DNA from: Streptomyces gelaticus
GTDB taxonomy: Bacteria > Actinomycetota > Actinomycetes > Streptomycetales > Streptomycetaceae
Assembly: GCF_014649535.1 (NCBI RefSeq)
Contig: NZ_BMTF01000008.1
Location: 186,001-250,000 of the forward strand
Reading direction: 5' to 3'
Length of the DNA: 64,000 bases
The position numbers were made by a program, and so were the translations under genes. The stretch's first letter is position 1, and each line of letters begins with the position of its first letter. This document shows positions 52,633-60,876 of the stretch, piece after piece. Under the pieces are notes generated by a model. The model saw nothing but the letters and a program-made list of their open reading frames with translations. It did not search any database and had not been told where the DNA came from.

Positions 52633-53688
52633 GTGAACCTCGCCTTCGTCGAGAGCCCGGTCCAGCTCCTGAACGTCCTGGAGTGGGCCTACGCAGAGGG
52701 AGGCGGCGACCGGGTCCTCACGGACATCACGGTCGTCGTCCTCCCCCCGGTCGACCCGATGTCGCGCGGTCAGCTGCGCCGGATGGCGGAGCTGGCCCGC
52801 GACGAGGGCATCAACGTCCGCTGGCAGGAGGCGCGCGGCGGCGCGGGCGCGCCCCTGAAGAGCCTGCGCGACCTGTCCGGACTGGTCCGCAGGGCGCAGC
52901 ACATCGTCATCGGCGACCCGTTCTCCCGGTACGTCCAGCTCCTGCTCACCCTGGTCCGGGCCCGCCGTCTCACCGTGGTCGACGACGGCACGGCCACCAT
53001 GGAGTTCGTCGCCCAGCTCGCGCGCGGCGAGCGCCTGGTGCGCTGGCACCGCAAGGGCAGCTCGGGCCCGCGCGAACTGGTCCTGGCCCCGGTCACGGCC
53101 CGCGCCCGCCGCCGCTTCACGCCCTCCGCCACCCGTACGGTCGAGGTCTTCACGGCCATGCCGGTCGAGGCTCCGCCCGGCGTGACCGTCACCCCCAACA
53201 CCTTCGCCTGGACCCGCGCCCGCTTCGGCCCGCCGCTGCTCACCAAGGGCGCGGACCTGGTCGGCACCTCGCTGGTCGAGACGGGCGTGGTCGACCGGGA
53301 CCAGTACCTGGAGGCCGTCGCGGCCCTGGCCCGCACCCACGGGGCGACCCGCTACTTCGCGCACCGCCGCGAGTCCACCGACAAGCTCCACGCCCTGGAG
53401 GCCGCCACCGGCCTGGAGATCGTCCGCCCCGACCTCCCCCTGGAACTCATCGCCCGCCGCGGCCCCATCGGCCGCACGGTCCTGAGCTTCCCCTCCACCG
53501 TCGTCCACACCCTGCCCCTGGCCCTGGCCGGCACCGACGTGAAGGTCGCCGTCTGCGACATCGCCCCCGAATGGCTCCGCGAGACGGCCTCCCCCCGCGC
53601 CCAGGGCTTCCTGAGCGGCGTCACGGAAACCGCCCGCGACGTCCAGCGCCTGGCGCCCTGGCGGGCGACGGCGGTGACGGAGGCGTAG
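52633..53688 (+). CDS. Putative glycosyltransferase of sialyltransferase-like (GT52-like) type
   Basis: 351 residues from the GTG at 52633, 11 bp after neuB. N-terminal VNLAFVESPVQLLNVLEWA and HIVIGDPFSRYVQLLL resemble family 52 sialyltransferases and related proteins. RLTVVDDGTATMEF and GATRYFAHRRESTDKLHAL fit the conserved glycine and H/R-E sites of that fold. No membrane segment is seen. The assignment is tentative but context (after neuA and neuB) supports transfer of the CMP-activated ulosonic acid. It ends 16 bp before the converging antitoxin gene. Confidence 0.72.
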   Translation: MNLAFVESPVQLLNVLEWAYAEGGGDRVLTDITVVVLPPVDPMSRGQLRRMAELARDEGINVRWQEARGGAGAPLKSLRDLSGLVRRAQHIVIGDPFSRYVQLLLTLVRARRLTVVDDGTATMEFVAQLARGERLVRWHRKGSSGPRELVLAPVTARARRRFTPSATRTVEVFTAMPVEAPPGVTVTPNTFAWTRARFGPPLLTKGADLVGTSLVETGVVDRDQYLEAVAALARTHGATRYFAHRRESTDKLHALEAATGLEIVRPDLPLELIARRGPIGRTVLSFPSTVVHTLPLALAGTDVKVAVCDIAPEWLRETASPRAQGFLSGVTETARDVQRLAPWRATAVTEA

Positions 53689-53704
53689 CCCGTTCGGCAT
53701 TTCA

Positions 53705-53947
53705 TCAGCGCATCCCGAAGGCGTCGGCCAGGTCGTCCGGCAGGTCGTCGAAGTCGTCCTTGATGTGGATCTGCCCGCTGAGCGAGCCGCGCCCGGTCCG
53801 CCTTGTACGAGGATGGAGCGGCACCACCTTGGCCACTGGCTCTCCCGCTTTGGAGATCACCACTTCCTCGCCCGTGGCCACCTGCTCCAGGATGCGCGAG
53901 AGGTGGGTCGTCGCCTCGTGGACGTTGTACTGACGAGCTGCTTCCAC
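53705..53947 (-). CDS. Phd/YefM-type antitoxin, without a toxin gene
   Basis: 80 residues from a GTG at 53947. The N-domain is the Phd DNA-binding fold: QYNVHEATTHLSRILEQVAT, EEVVISKAGEPVAKVVPL. The acidic C-terminus, IKDDFDDLPDDLADAFGMR, is the toxin-neutralising region. In typical loci a PIN-type toxin ORF starts within the last codons (ATGCGC); here that ATG is followed after one codon by TGA and then by the converging glycopolymer gene. So the toxin is missing and the antitoxin is an orphan. Confidence 0.85.
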   Translation of the reverse strand: MEAARQYNVHEATTHLSRILEQVATGEEVVISKAGEPVAKVVPLHPRTRRTGRGSLSGQIHIKDDFDDLPDDLADAFGMR

Positions 53948-54220
53948 GGCTGTCTCACAGGGGCGGATCGAGGGGGGACTAACCAGTGGACCAAGTCTGC
54001 CTCGCGCAGGCGGATCATGCCGGTGTGCCCGTTTCGTGTGCGGCCTGTGCGTTCGGAGCGCACGCGGAGTGCCTCGACGGCGTCGAGCTGCACCTGATGC
54101 AGAGGGTGGACGCCCCGACGCCGTCATGGATCACCCTGAGCCGTAAGTGGCCAGTCCCCAGGGTTTGTTGGGGGTAAGCCCCGATGGCGGGCAGGGGCCG
54201 CCGGGCGCGAGCATCGACGC
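53948..54220. other. Gene-poor stretch at the edge of the glycopolymer cluster
   Basis: 273 bp with short frames on both strands but none with a recognisable product or clear ribosome-binding site. It may include remains of a deleted gene next to the antitoxin. Confidence 0.4.
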
Positions 54221-54862
54221 ATGACGACGATGCGGATGGCGACGGAGCGGCAGGGCGGGGCAGCCGGTGTGCAGGGCACGGCCGGGGCGACGGTCGGAGC
54301 GGCCCTCCTCGCGGGGCCCGCCCTGATGGCGGGGTACGGGGCCGTGCGGCTGGCCGGGCGGGCCGTCGGTGATTACGGGCCCGGGGTGTGGTGGACGGCG
54401 GCGCATCTGCTGTTCCTGGCCGGGGTGTTCGCCTTCGTCCCGGTCTTCCTGGGGTTGCGGGGACTCGCCGGGGAGCGCGGCGGCAGACGGGTCGCCGTCG
54501 AGGTGGCCGCCTGGACCGGGCTGCTCGGTGCGGCGGCGGTGGCGGTGCAGGCGGTGATCGACCTGGCGGCCGCGTTCGTCGCCGCGGACAAGCAGGCCAT
54601 GAGCGAGATCTTCGAGCGGGTGCAGGACGTGCCCGGCGTGATGCCGTTGGTCTACACCGTGGTGCCGATGCTGTTCTGGCTCGGGCTGCTGGCCCTGGTC
54701 ACCCTGCTCGCGTTCTTCCGCCGTGACGCGGTCCCGGCGTGGGCCCCGGTGCTGGTGCTGGCGGGCACGGCGCTGATGGCCGTGAGTCTGGATCTGCTGC
54801 CGGTCGGGGCCCTGTGTATCGGGGCGGCCCTGTTGCCGGTGCGCCGGGGGCTGTCCGGCTGA
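54221..54862 (+). CDS. Polytopic membrane protein of unknown function
   Basis: 213 residues with about six hydrophobic segments: TVGAALLAGPALMAGYGAV, WWTAAHLLFLAGVFAFVPVF, AAWTGLLGAAAVAVQAVID, MPLVYTVVPMLFWLGLLALV, and two more to the end. No family motif is recognised. The ATG at 54221 has no strong ribosome-binding site, and another ATG lies at 54230. Codon use is normal for Streptomyces. Confidence 0.75.
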   Translation: MTTMRMATERQGGAAGVQGTAGATVGAALLAGPALMAGYGAVRLAGRAVGDYGPGVWWTAAHLLFLAGVFAFVPVFLGLRGLAGERGGRRVAVEVAAWTGLLGAAAVAVQAVIDLAAAFVAADKQAMSEIFERVQDVPGVMPLVYTVVPMLFWLGLLALVTLLAFFRRDAVPAWAPVLVLAGTALMAVSLDLLPVGALCIGAALLPVRRGLSG

Positions 54863-55043
54863 CGGGGCCGGGTGGCCCGTTGCAGCCGCCGATCGTGGTT
54901 GCGGATCATGGTGCAAAAGGGGGCGAGTGTACCCACCCCGCCGTCACCTCACACGCCACGACGCAGTCATTTATTCGTCTATGTGGCTGAACTTTTCTTG
55001 TTTCATGGTCAGTTGAAGGGGGAAGGGCCTTACCCTTCACCAG

Positions 55044-56288
55044 GTGAACCCGTTGATGTCCCGCGATTCCGATGTCCAGCTGCCCGGCGACGAGGCGCTG
55101 CCCGGCACCCTGCCCGAGAACCTGCGTGCCGAGCTGATCGCCTTCCGGCGCGACCTGCACATGCACCCCGAGCTGGGCAACCAGGAGTTCCGCACCACCG
55201 CGGCCATCAAGGCCCGGCTGGAGAAGGCCGGGCTCGCACCCCGGGTGCTCGACACGGGGACGGGGCTCATCTGCGACGTGGGCACGCGGGACGACTCCAC
55301 CGCGCCGATGCTCGCGCTGCGCGCCGACATCGACGCACTGCCGATCCCGGACACCAAGAGCGGCGTCCCGTACCGCTCCACCGTCCCCGACCGGGCGCAC
55401 GCGTGCGGGCACGACATCCACACCACCTCGGTCCTCGGCGCCGGGCTCGTGCTCGCCGACCTCGACCGGCGCGGGCTGCTCCCGAACCCGGTGCGGCTGA
55501 TCTTCCAGCCGGCCGAGGAGGTGCTGCCCGGCGGGGCGCCCGACACGATCCTGTCCGGGGCACTGGAGGGCGTCGGGCGGATCATCGGGGTGCACTGCGA
55601 CCCGAAGGTGGACGTCGGGCGGATCGGGCTCCGGGTCGGGGCGATCACCTCGGCCTGCGACCGGCTGGAGGTGTCGCTCGACGGCCCCGGCGGCCACACC
55701 GCCCGCCCGCACCTGACCACCGACCTGGTCACCGCCGCCGCCAAGGTCGCCACCGAAGTGCCCGCGCTGCTGGCCCGCCGGGTCGACGCGCGCGCCGGGC
55801 TCGCCGTCACCTGGGGGCGGCTGGAGGCCGGTCACGCCTGCAATGTGATTCCGCAGCACGCCGAGCTGTCGGGCACCGTCCGCTGCCTGGAGCTGGCCGC
55901 CTGGCGGGAGGCCCCCGACCTGGTGCACGCCGCGATCGACGAGGTGGCCGGAATGCACGGCGCCAAGACGGTGATCAACTACGTCCGCGGCGTCCCGCCC
56001 GTCGTGAACGACGCCGCCATGATTGATCTGCTCGCCACGGCGATGACCGCGCGCCGCGGATCGTGCGCGATCGAGGACACCGAACAGAGTCTGGGCGGCG
56101 AGGACTTCTCCTGGTACCTGGAAAACGTGCCCGGCGCCATGGCCCGGCTCGGGGTGCGCACGCCCGGCGACACCGCCCGTCTCGACCTGCATCGCGGCGA
56201 TTTCGACGCCGACGAGGAGGCGATCACGGTCGCCGTCGAGCTGTTCACTGCCTCCGCGTTGCTTGAAAAGACTCGGACCTCATTCTGA
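55044..56288 (+). CDS. M20 family amidohydrolase
   Basis: 414 residues from a GTG at 55044 that lies 7 bp after a TACCCT -10-like box, so probably leaderless. M20 peptidase/aminoacylase motifs are RRDLHMHPELGNQEFRTT, ADIDALPIPD, HACGHDIHTTSVL, FQPAEEVLPGGAP and LGGEDFSWYLENVPG, giving a complete two-metal site. Such enzymes hydrolyse N-acyl amino acids or related amides in the cytoplasm. It lies just upstream of an IS4-type remnant. Confidence 0.93.
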   Translation: MNPLMSRDSDVQLPGDEALPGTLPENLRAELIAFRRDLHMHPELGNQEFRTTAAIKARLEKAGLAPRVLDTGTGLICDVGTRDDSTAPMLALRADIDALPIPDTKSGVPYRSTVPDRAHACGHDIHTTSVLGAGLVLADLDRRGLLPNPVRLIFQPAEEVLPGGAPDTILSGALEGVGRIIGVHCDPKVDVGRIGLRVGAITSACDRLEVSLDGPGGHTARPHLTTDLVTAAAKVATEVPALLARRVDARAGLAVTWGRLEAGHACNVIPQHAELSGTVRCLELAAWREAPDLVHAAIDEVAGMHGAKTVINYVRGVPPVVNDAAMIDLLATAMTARRGSCAIEDTEQSLGGEDFSWYLENVPGAMARLGVRTPGDTARLDLHRGDFDADEEAITVAVELFTASALLEKTRTSF

Positions 56289-56299
56289 ATTGATCAGTT

Positions 56300-56705
56300 G
56301 GACCCACCGGTGTTGATGCGCGTGTCCCCGCCCGTGGTGGTCGACGAGGTGGTCGCTGGGTGCGGTGATGGTCTATTTCGTGCTCGCGACGTGTCTGTTC
56401 TCCGGGCAGGGCTATGAGGAGGTGGCCCGGCTGCTCGCGCAGGAGCTGGAGCGGCTCCGCTGGTGGGAGAAGCCGTGACGGGTGCCGACGACAGCGGCGA
56501 TCGGCCCGGCCCGCCGACGACTGGGGCTGGAGCCGCTGAAGGTGTTGTTCGCGCGGGTGTGTCGGCCGCTGGCGGGCGAGGACACTGCTGGCGCCTGGCA
56601 CCGTCTTCGATGTGCCGGACACAGAGGCGAACGGCGGTTTCTTCGCGGCTTCCTCTGCTGCTTCAGACGACTTCTTCGCCTCACCACATAGGACACGGTT
56701 TTGGT
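56300..56705 (+). pseudogene. Remnant of an IS4-type transposase gene
   Basis: Pieces of an IS4 transposase N-terminus occur in different frames. These are VSPPVVVDEVVAGCG from about 56325; MVYFVLATCLFSGQGYEEVA from 56368, with an in-frame TGA at 56476; RVPTTAAIGPARRRLGLEPL beyond it; and GTVFDVPDTEANGGFF from 56597 in a third frame. Frameshifts, a stop and the loss of the catalytic C-terminal domain make it inactive. No terminal repeats could be defined. Confidence 0.82.
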
Positions 56706-56721
56706 GAGTGAGATCGTGCAG

Positions 56722-56758
56722 GGGCGCCGTCCCGCCTGGTGTGGATTGGACGGCGCCC
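56722..56758 (-). terminator. Terminator of the first small secreted protein gene
   Basis: Perfect 11-bp inverted repeat (56722-56732 and 56748-56758) with a 15-nt loop, 10 bp beyond the stop at 56769. Confidence 0.75.
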
Positions 56759-56768
56759 TCAGCTATCG

Positions 56769-57107
56769 TCAGATGCGGTAGACGTTTGCTCCCACCTTGT
56801 ACACACCGACGTTGGGGTTGTCGGAGCACTTTGCGCTGGAAGTTTCTCCGTTGCCCTTACCCCGGCCGTAGACGACCCATTGGCTCCCACGAGGGTCGAT
56901 GCAGATGACCTTTACCTGCTGACGCTCAACAAGGGGCAGCATCCCCGTGCATTTTGAGTAGCCGGTCCACGGGGCCTTGCTGGACTTCCATACCTCACAG
57001 TCGGCCTTTTGGATTCGTACCTCGCTTGCTGTGGCGCTTGGCGCCACCAGTAAAGATCCAGCCACTGCAGTGAAAGCGAGCACTGAAGTGATCGAACGCC
57101 TTTTCAT
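56769..57107 (-). CDS. Small secreted cysteine protein, copy 1
   Basis: 112 residues, ATG at 57107 behind AGGAGGGG. A signal peptide (MKRRSITSVLAFTAVAGSLL, ending at SATAS) precedes a mature part of about 83 residues. The mature part has DCEVWKSSKAPWTGYSKCTG, IDPRGSQWVVYGRGK and SSAKCSDNPNVGVYKVG. It contains four cysteines shared with the neighbouring paralogue, likely two disulfides. I do not recognise the family. It is in the same direction as copy 2, 97 bp away. Confidence 0.85.
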   Translation of the reverse strand: MKRRSITSVLAFTAVAGSLLVAPSATASEVRIQKADCEVWKSSKAPWTGYSKCTGMLPLVERQQVKVICIDPRGSQWVVYGRGKGNGETSSAKCSDNPNVGVYKVGANVYRI

Positions 57108-57204
57108 CTCTGCCCCTCCTTGTAATTCTGGCACCAAGTACCCCGCCGATGGGGACTCTTTGGCTGCCTGAGCAAGATAAAGAGTCACCGACTTGGTGAT
57201 CTCC

Positions 57205-57531
57205 TCAGTGATCGAAAGTGAAACCGACTTTCAGGATGCCGACATTTGGATTATCTGAGCACTTCGCGGTGGAGGTCTCGGTGTTCTTCTTCCAGGGGCC
57301 GTAGGCGATCCACTGCGATCCGCGTGGGTCAACGCAGGTGACCTTCACTCGGAACTTGTCGGCCCATGCCATGCCGCTGCAGTAAGCAGAGCCGGTCCAC
57401 GGTGCCCTGTTCGACTTCCAGGTGTTGCAGTCGCCGACTCGCACCCCTGCCGATGCGCCGGGGGCTAGCGCGAACGTTCCGGCGGTGAGTGTGAGCGCGA
57501 TTCCCGTAACAACGGAGACCTTCTTCTTCAC
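57205..57531 (-). CDS. Small secreted cysteine protein, copy 2
   Basis: 108 residues, GTG at 57531 behind GGAAGGGG. The signal peptide is KKKVSVVTGIALTLTAGTFA to GASA. The mature part, DCNTWKSNRAPWTGSAYCSG, VDPRGSQWIAYGPWK, STAKCSDNPNVGILKVG, is about half identical to copy 1 with the same four cysteines. The pair came from a tandem duplication. The function is unknown; a small disulfide-bonded extracellular protein is indicated. Confidence 0.85.
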   Translation of the reverse strand: MKKKVSVVTGIALTLTAGTFALAPGASAGVRVGDCNTWKSNRAPWTGSAYCSGMAWADKFRVKVTCVDPRGSQWIAYGPWKKNTETSTAKCSDNPNVGILKVGFTFDH

Positions 57532-57984
57532 GGTTCCCCTTCCGCATCGCAAAAACCAGGCCGGGAGACAAATTCGGCATCCAGTTTTCGGGCAGCGTAA
57601 ATTATTCCCGGTCAAGGTGCAGAACTCTCTGAGTGGCACGCACTGACGGGGGTTGAGTGGTCGGTCAATTCTTATCATTGAATGAACGGGCTTGGCAATG
57701 AGATGGTCAATTATGCAGGCGAGGGGCATGGAGCGGGGAATTCCGCTTTTCCTTCTCTCGGGGCTTTTTTCTCCTGGCGTGTTCCCTTTCGGTGCTCGGC
57801 GACGTTGGTCACGCAGCGTGGCCGCATCACTACTCGCACTGCCCTGGTGGTCGGCCTCGCGGTGGTTCGCGACGATCCGATAACGACTCGTGAACGGGTG
57901 CTTAACTGACATCTACGCGCGTTACGATCGCCGCGAAACCAGCGCCGGAAGAGGCGCTTCGGTCAGGTTTGAAGGAGCCTTCCC
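57532..57984. promoter_or_regulatory. Intergenic region before the BMP lipoprotein gene, with promoter and operator
   Basis: 453 bp, less GC-rich than neighbours near 57540-57720. No gene is supported. Near the right end lie TTAACT (57902-57907), a CTACGCGCGTTA site (57913-57924) and a TACGAT -10-like hexamer (57923-57928). The CTACGCGCGT element recurs upstream of the downstream genes. Confidence 0.55.
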
Positions 57985-59025
57985 TTGCGCCGGGTATCCA
58001 AGATCACCGCTGCGTGTGCCGTCACTGCGACTCTGGCACTCACCGCCAGCGCGTGCGGCGAGTCGTCCACCGAGAGCTCCGGCTCCGACAAGGGCAAGAT
58101 GAAGATCGGCATGGCCTACGACGTGGGCGGCCGTGGTGACAACTCGTTCAACGACTCCGCCGCGCGCGGCCTGGACAAGGCCAAGTCCGAGTTCGGTGCC
58201 GAGACCAAGGAGCTCACCGCCAAGACCGGTGAGACCCCTGCCGACCGCGAGCAGCGCCTGGAGTCGCTCGCCGAGGGCGGCTACAACCCGGTCGTCGCCG
58301 TCGGCTTCGCGTACAAGGACGCGGTCGACAAGGTCGCCGCCAAGTACCCGAAGGTGAACTTCGGTCTGGTCGACTCGGTCGCCACCGCCAAGAACGTCGA
58401 CAGCATAGTCTTCACCGAGGAGCAGGGCTCCTACCTCGCCGGCGTCGCCGCCGCGCTGAAGTCGAAGGACGGCCAGGTCGGCTTCATCGGCGGTGTGGAC
58501 CTTCCGCTGATCAAGAAGTTCGCCGCGGGCTTCCAGCAGGGTGTCCTGGACACCAACCCGAAGGCCAAGGTGCAGATCCAGTACCTGTCCACCGGTTCGG
58601 ACCTGTCCGGCTTCGGCAGCCCCGACAAGGGCTCGGCCGCCGCCAAGGGCATGCTCGACAAGGGCGCCGACGTCATCTTCGCCGCCGCGGGCGGCTCGGG
58701 CGCCGGTTCGATCGAGGCCGTCGCGGGCAAGAAGGGCGCCTGGTCCATCGGCGTCGACTCCGACCAGGCCCTCGACCCGTCCCTGGCGAAGTACAAGGAC
58801 ACGATCATGACCTCCGTCGTCAAGAACGTCGACGGCGGTGTCTACGACCTGGTCAAGTCCGTCAAGGACGGCAAGCCGCTGACCGGCACGCAGACGTACA
58901 CCCTGGCCAAGGACGGCGTCAGCCTGACCACCACGGGTGACCACATCAAGGACATCCAGACCAAGCTCGACGAGGCGAAGAAGAAGATCGCCGACGGCAC
59001 CATCAAGGTCAAGACCACGACCTGA
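57985..59025 (+). CDS. BMP family lipoprotein, nucleoside-binding
   Basis: 346 residues from a TTG at 57985 behind GAAGGAGCC. The signal ends in a lipobox ASAC (Cys24). BMP/Med family features are GMAYDVGGRGDNSFNDSAAR, VVAVGFAYKDAVDKVAAKYP, QGSYLAGVAAALKS and VIFAAAGGSGAGSIEAV. These proteins bind nucleosides outside the membrane for the ATPase and permeases encoded next. A hairpin after the stop suggests the gene can be expressed separately at higher level. Confidence 0.94.
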   Translation: MRRVSKITAACAVTATLALTASACGESSTESSGSDKGKMKIGMAYDVGGRGDNSFNDSAARGLDKAKSEFGAETKELTAKTGETPADREQRLESLAEGGYNPVVAVGFAYKDAVDKVAAKYPKVNFGLVDSVATAKNVDSIVFTEEQGSYLAGVAAALKSKDGQVGFIGGVDLPLIKKFAAGFQQGVLDTNPKAKVQIQYLSTGSDLSGFGSPDKGSAAAKGMLDKGADVIFAAAGGSGAGSIEAVAGKKGAWSIGVDSDQALDPSLAKYKDTIMTSVVKNVDGGVYDLVKSVKDGKPLTGTQTYTLAKDGVSLTTTGDHIKDIQTKLDEAKKKIADGTIKVKTTT

Positions 59026-59035
59026 TCCGACGTCG

Positions 59036-59079
59036 ATCGGGGCCCGCGTGAGCCGCTTCGGCTTCACACGGGCCCCGAT
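59036..59079 (+). terminator. Hairpin after the BMP lipoprotein gene
   Basis: Nearly perfect inverted repeat ATCGGGGCCCG ... CGGGCCCCGAT spanning 44 bp, 10 bp after the stop; may permit partial read-through. Confidence 0.8.
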
Positions 59080-59162
59080 TTCACGTACGGACCCGGCCGG
59101 ATTGCCGTAGCCGTACGCACACGGTCCGCGACCTGTCATCAGGTGGCCAACGATTCGGTGGC

Positions 59163-59176
59163 GCTACGCGCGTAGC
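59163..59176. promoter_or_regulatory. Perfect palindromic operator upstream of the nucleoside ABC genes
   Basis: GCTACGCGCGTAGC, a perfect 14-bp palindrome sharing the CTACGCGCGTAG core with sites before the BMP gene and before the thymidine phosphorylase gene. Confidence 0.65.
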
Positions 59177-59274
59177 CCCCCACCGGGCGCGATACCTTTC
59201 ACGCTCCCACCGCCTCCGCCCTCCGCTCCTGCCAAGGAGAGTGCGCCATCAACGCGTCCAGCAGTCCCCATGCC

Positions 59275-60876
59275 GTGGAGCTCCGCGGCATCACCAAGCG
59301 GTTCCCCGGGGTCGTGGCCAACCACGACATCGACATCACCGTGCGCCGCGGCACCGTCCACGCCCTCGTCGGCGAGAACGGCGCCGGCAAGTCCACTCTG
59401 ATGAAGATCCTTTACGGCATGCAGAAGCCGGACGAGGGCACCATCGCGGTGGACGGCGAGCAGGTCTCGTTCCACAACCCCGGTGATGCCATCGCGCGCG
59501 GCATCGGCATGGTGCACCAGCACTTCATGCTCGCCGACTACCTCACCGTCCTGGAGAACGTCGTCCTCGGCTCGGAGAAGCTGTACGGCATCGGTGACCG
59601 GGCCCGCGCGAAGATCAAGGAGATCTCCGACTCGTACGGCCTCGGGGTCCGCTCGGACGCCATGGTCGAGGACCTCGGGGTCGCCGACCGGCAGCGCGTG
59701 GAGATCCTCAAGGTCCTCTACCGCGGCGCCCGCACCCTGATCCTCGACGAGCCCACCGCGGTCCTCGTACCGCAGGAGGTCGACGCGCTCTTCGACAACC
59801 TGCGCGAGCTCAAGGCCGAGGGCCTGACCGTCATCTTCATCTCGCACAAGCTGGGCGAGGTCCTGTCGGTCGCCGACGAGATCACCGTCATCCGGCGCGG
59901 TACGACGGTGGGTACCGCCGACCCGAAGAGCACCACGACCAAGCAGCTCGCCGAGCTGATGGTCGGCAGCGAGCTCCCGTCCCCCGAGACCCGCGAGTCG
60001 ACCGTCACCGACGTGCCGATGCTGACCGTCGACGGGCTGCGGCTGAGCGCCACGGACCCGGACGGCGTGGTCCGCTCGGTCCTCGACGGCATCGGCTTCA
60101 CCATCCACAAGGGCGAGGTCCTCGGGATCGCGGGCGTCGAGGGCAACGGCCAGTCCGAACTCGTCGACGCGATCATGGGCATGCGCCAGCTCGACGCCGG
60201 AGTGCTCACCCTCGACGGCGCCGACATCTCCCGCACTCCCACCCGCAAGCGCCGCGAGGACGGCATGGGCGTCATCCCCGAGGACCGCCACCGGCACGGA
60301 CTGCTGCTGGAGGCCCCCCTCTGGGAGAACCGCATCCTCGGCCACGTCACCGAACGCCCCAACAGCAAGGGCGCGTTCCTCGACCTCAAGGGCGCCCGCG
60401 CCGACACCGAGCGGATCGTCCGCGAGTACGACGTGCGCACCCCCGGCATCGACGTCACGGCCGCCTCGCTCTCCGGCGGCAACCAGCAGAAGCTGATCGT
60501 CGGCCGTGAGATGAGCCACGACCCCAAGCTCCTGATCGCCGCGCACCCGACCCGGGGCGTGGACGTCGGCGCGCAGGCGCAGATCTGGGACCAGATCCGC
60601 GAGGCGCGCCGCGAGGGCCTCGCGGTGCTGCTGATCTCCGCCGACCTGGACGAGCTGATCGGGCTCTCCGACACCCTGCGTGTCATGTACCGCGGGCGGC
60701 TGGTCGCGGACGCCGACCCGGCGACCATCACTCCGGAGGAGCTCGGCTCGGCGATGACGGGCGCGGCCACCGGACACCTGGAAGCCCCGGATGCGTCCCC
60801 GGCCTCCGAAGACGCGGCCCCCGACGGCGCCGACAGCACCGACACCGACCCCCGGAACGGGGGAGAGGACCGATGA
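59275..60876 (+). CDS. Nucleoside ABC transporter ATP-binding protein (two ABC domains)
   Basis: 533 residues from the GTG at 59275. The frame continues upstream to an ATC at 59248 that lies 6 bp after AAGGAGAG, so an unusual ATC start giving 542 residues is possible. Domain 1 has Walker A GENGAGKST, then VLGVADRQRVEILK in place of a standard signature, and LILDEPTAVL. Domain 2 has GVEGNGQSELV (degenerate Walker A), LSGGNQQKLIVGRE and HPTRGVDVGA. This sugar/nucleoside-type tandem ATPase energises the two permeases encoded next. It overlaps the first permease gene by 4 bp. Confidence 0.95.
   Translation: MELRGITKRFPGVVANHDIDITVRRGTVHALVGENGAGKSTLMKILYGMQKPDEGTIAVDGEQVSFHNPGDAIARGIGMVHQHFMLADYLTVLENVVLGSEKLYGIGDRARAKIKEISDSYGLGVRSDAMVEDLGVADRQRVEILKVLYRGARTLILDEPTAVLVPQEVDALFDNLRELKAEGLTVIFISHKLGEVLSVADEITVIRRGTTVGTADPKSTTTKQLAELMVGSELPSPETRESTVTDVPMLTVDGLRLSATDPDGVVRSVLDGIGFTIHKGEVLGIAGVEGNGQSELVDAIMGMRQLDAGVLTLDGADISRTPTRKRREDGMGVIPEDRHRHGLLLEAPLWENRILGHVTERPNSKGAFLDLKGARADTERIVREYDVRTPGIDVTAASLSGGNQQKLIVGREMSHDPKLLIAAHPTRGVDVGAQAQIWDQIREARREGLAVLLISADLDELIGLSDTLRVMYRGRLVADADPATITPEELGSAMTGAATGHLEAPDASPASEDAAPDGADSTDTDPRNGGEDR

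Noticed and set aside
53986-54177. 63-codon rightward frame with several Cys codons
   Set aside because: No ribosome-binding site, no recognisable motif, and position in a disrupted stretch beside the orphan antitoxin.
57682-57909. 75-codon frames upstream of the BMP lipoprotein gene
   Set aside because: Codon bias and product composition are not gene-like, and the stretch overlaps the promoter and operator of the lipoprotein gene.
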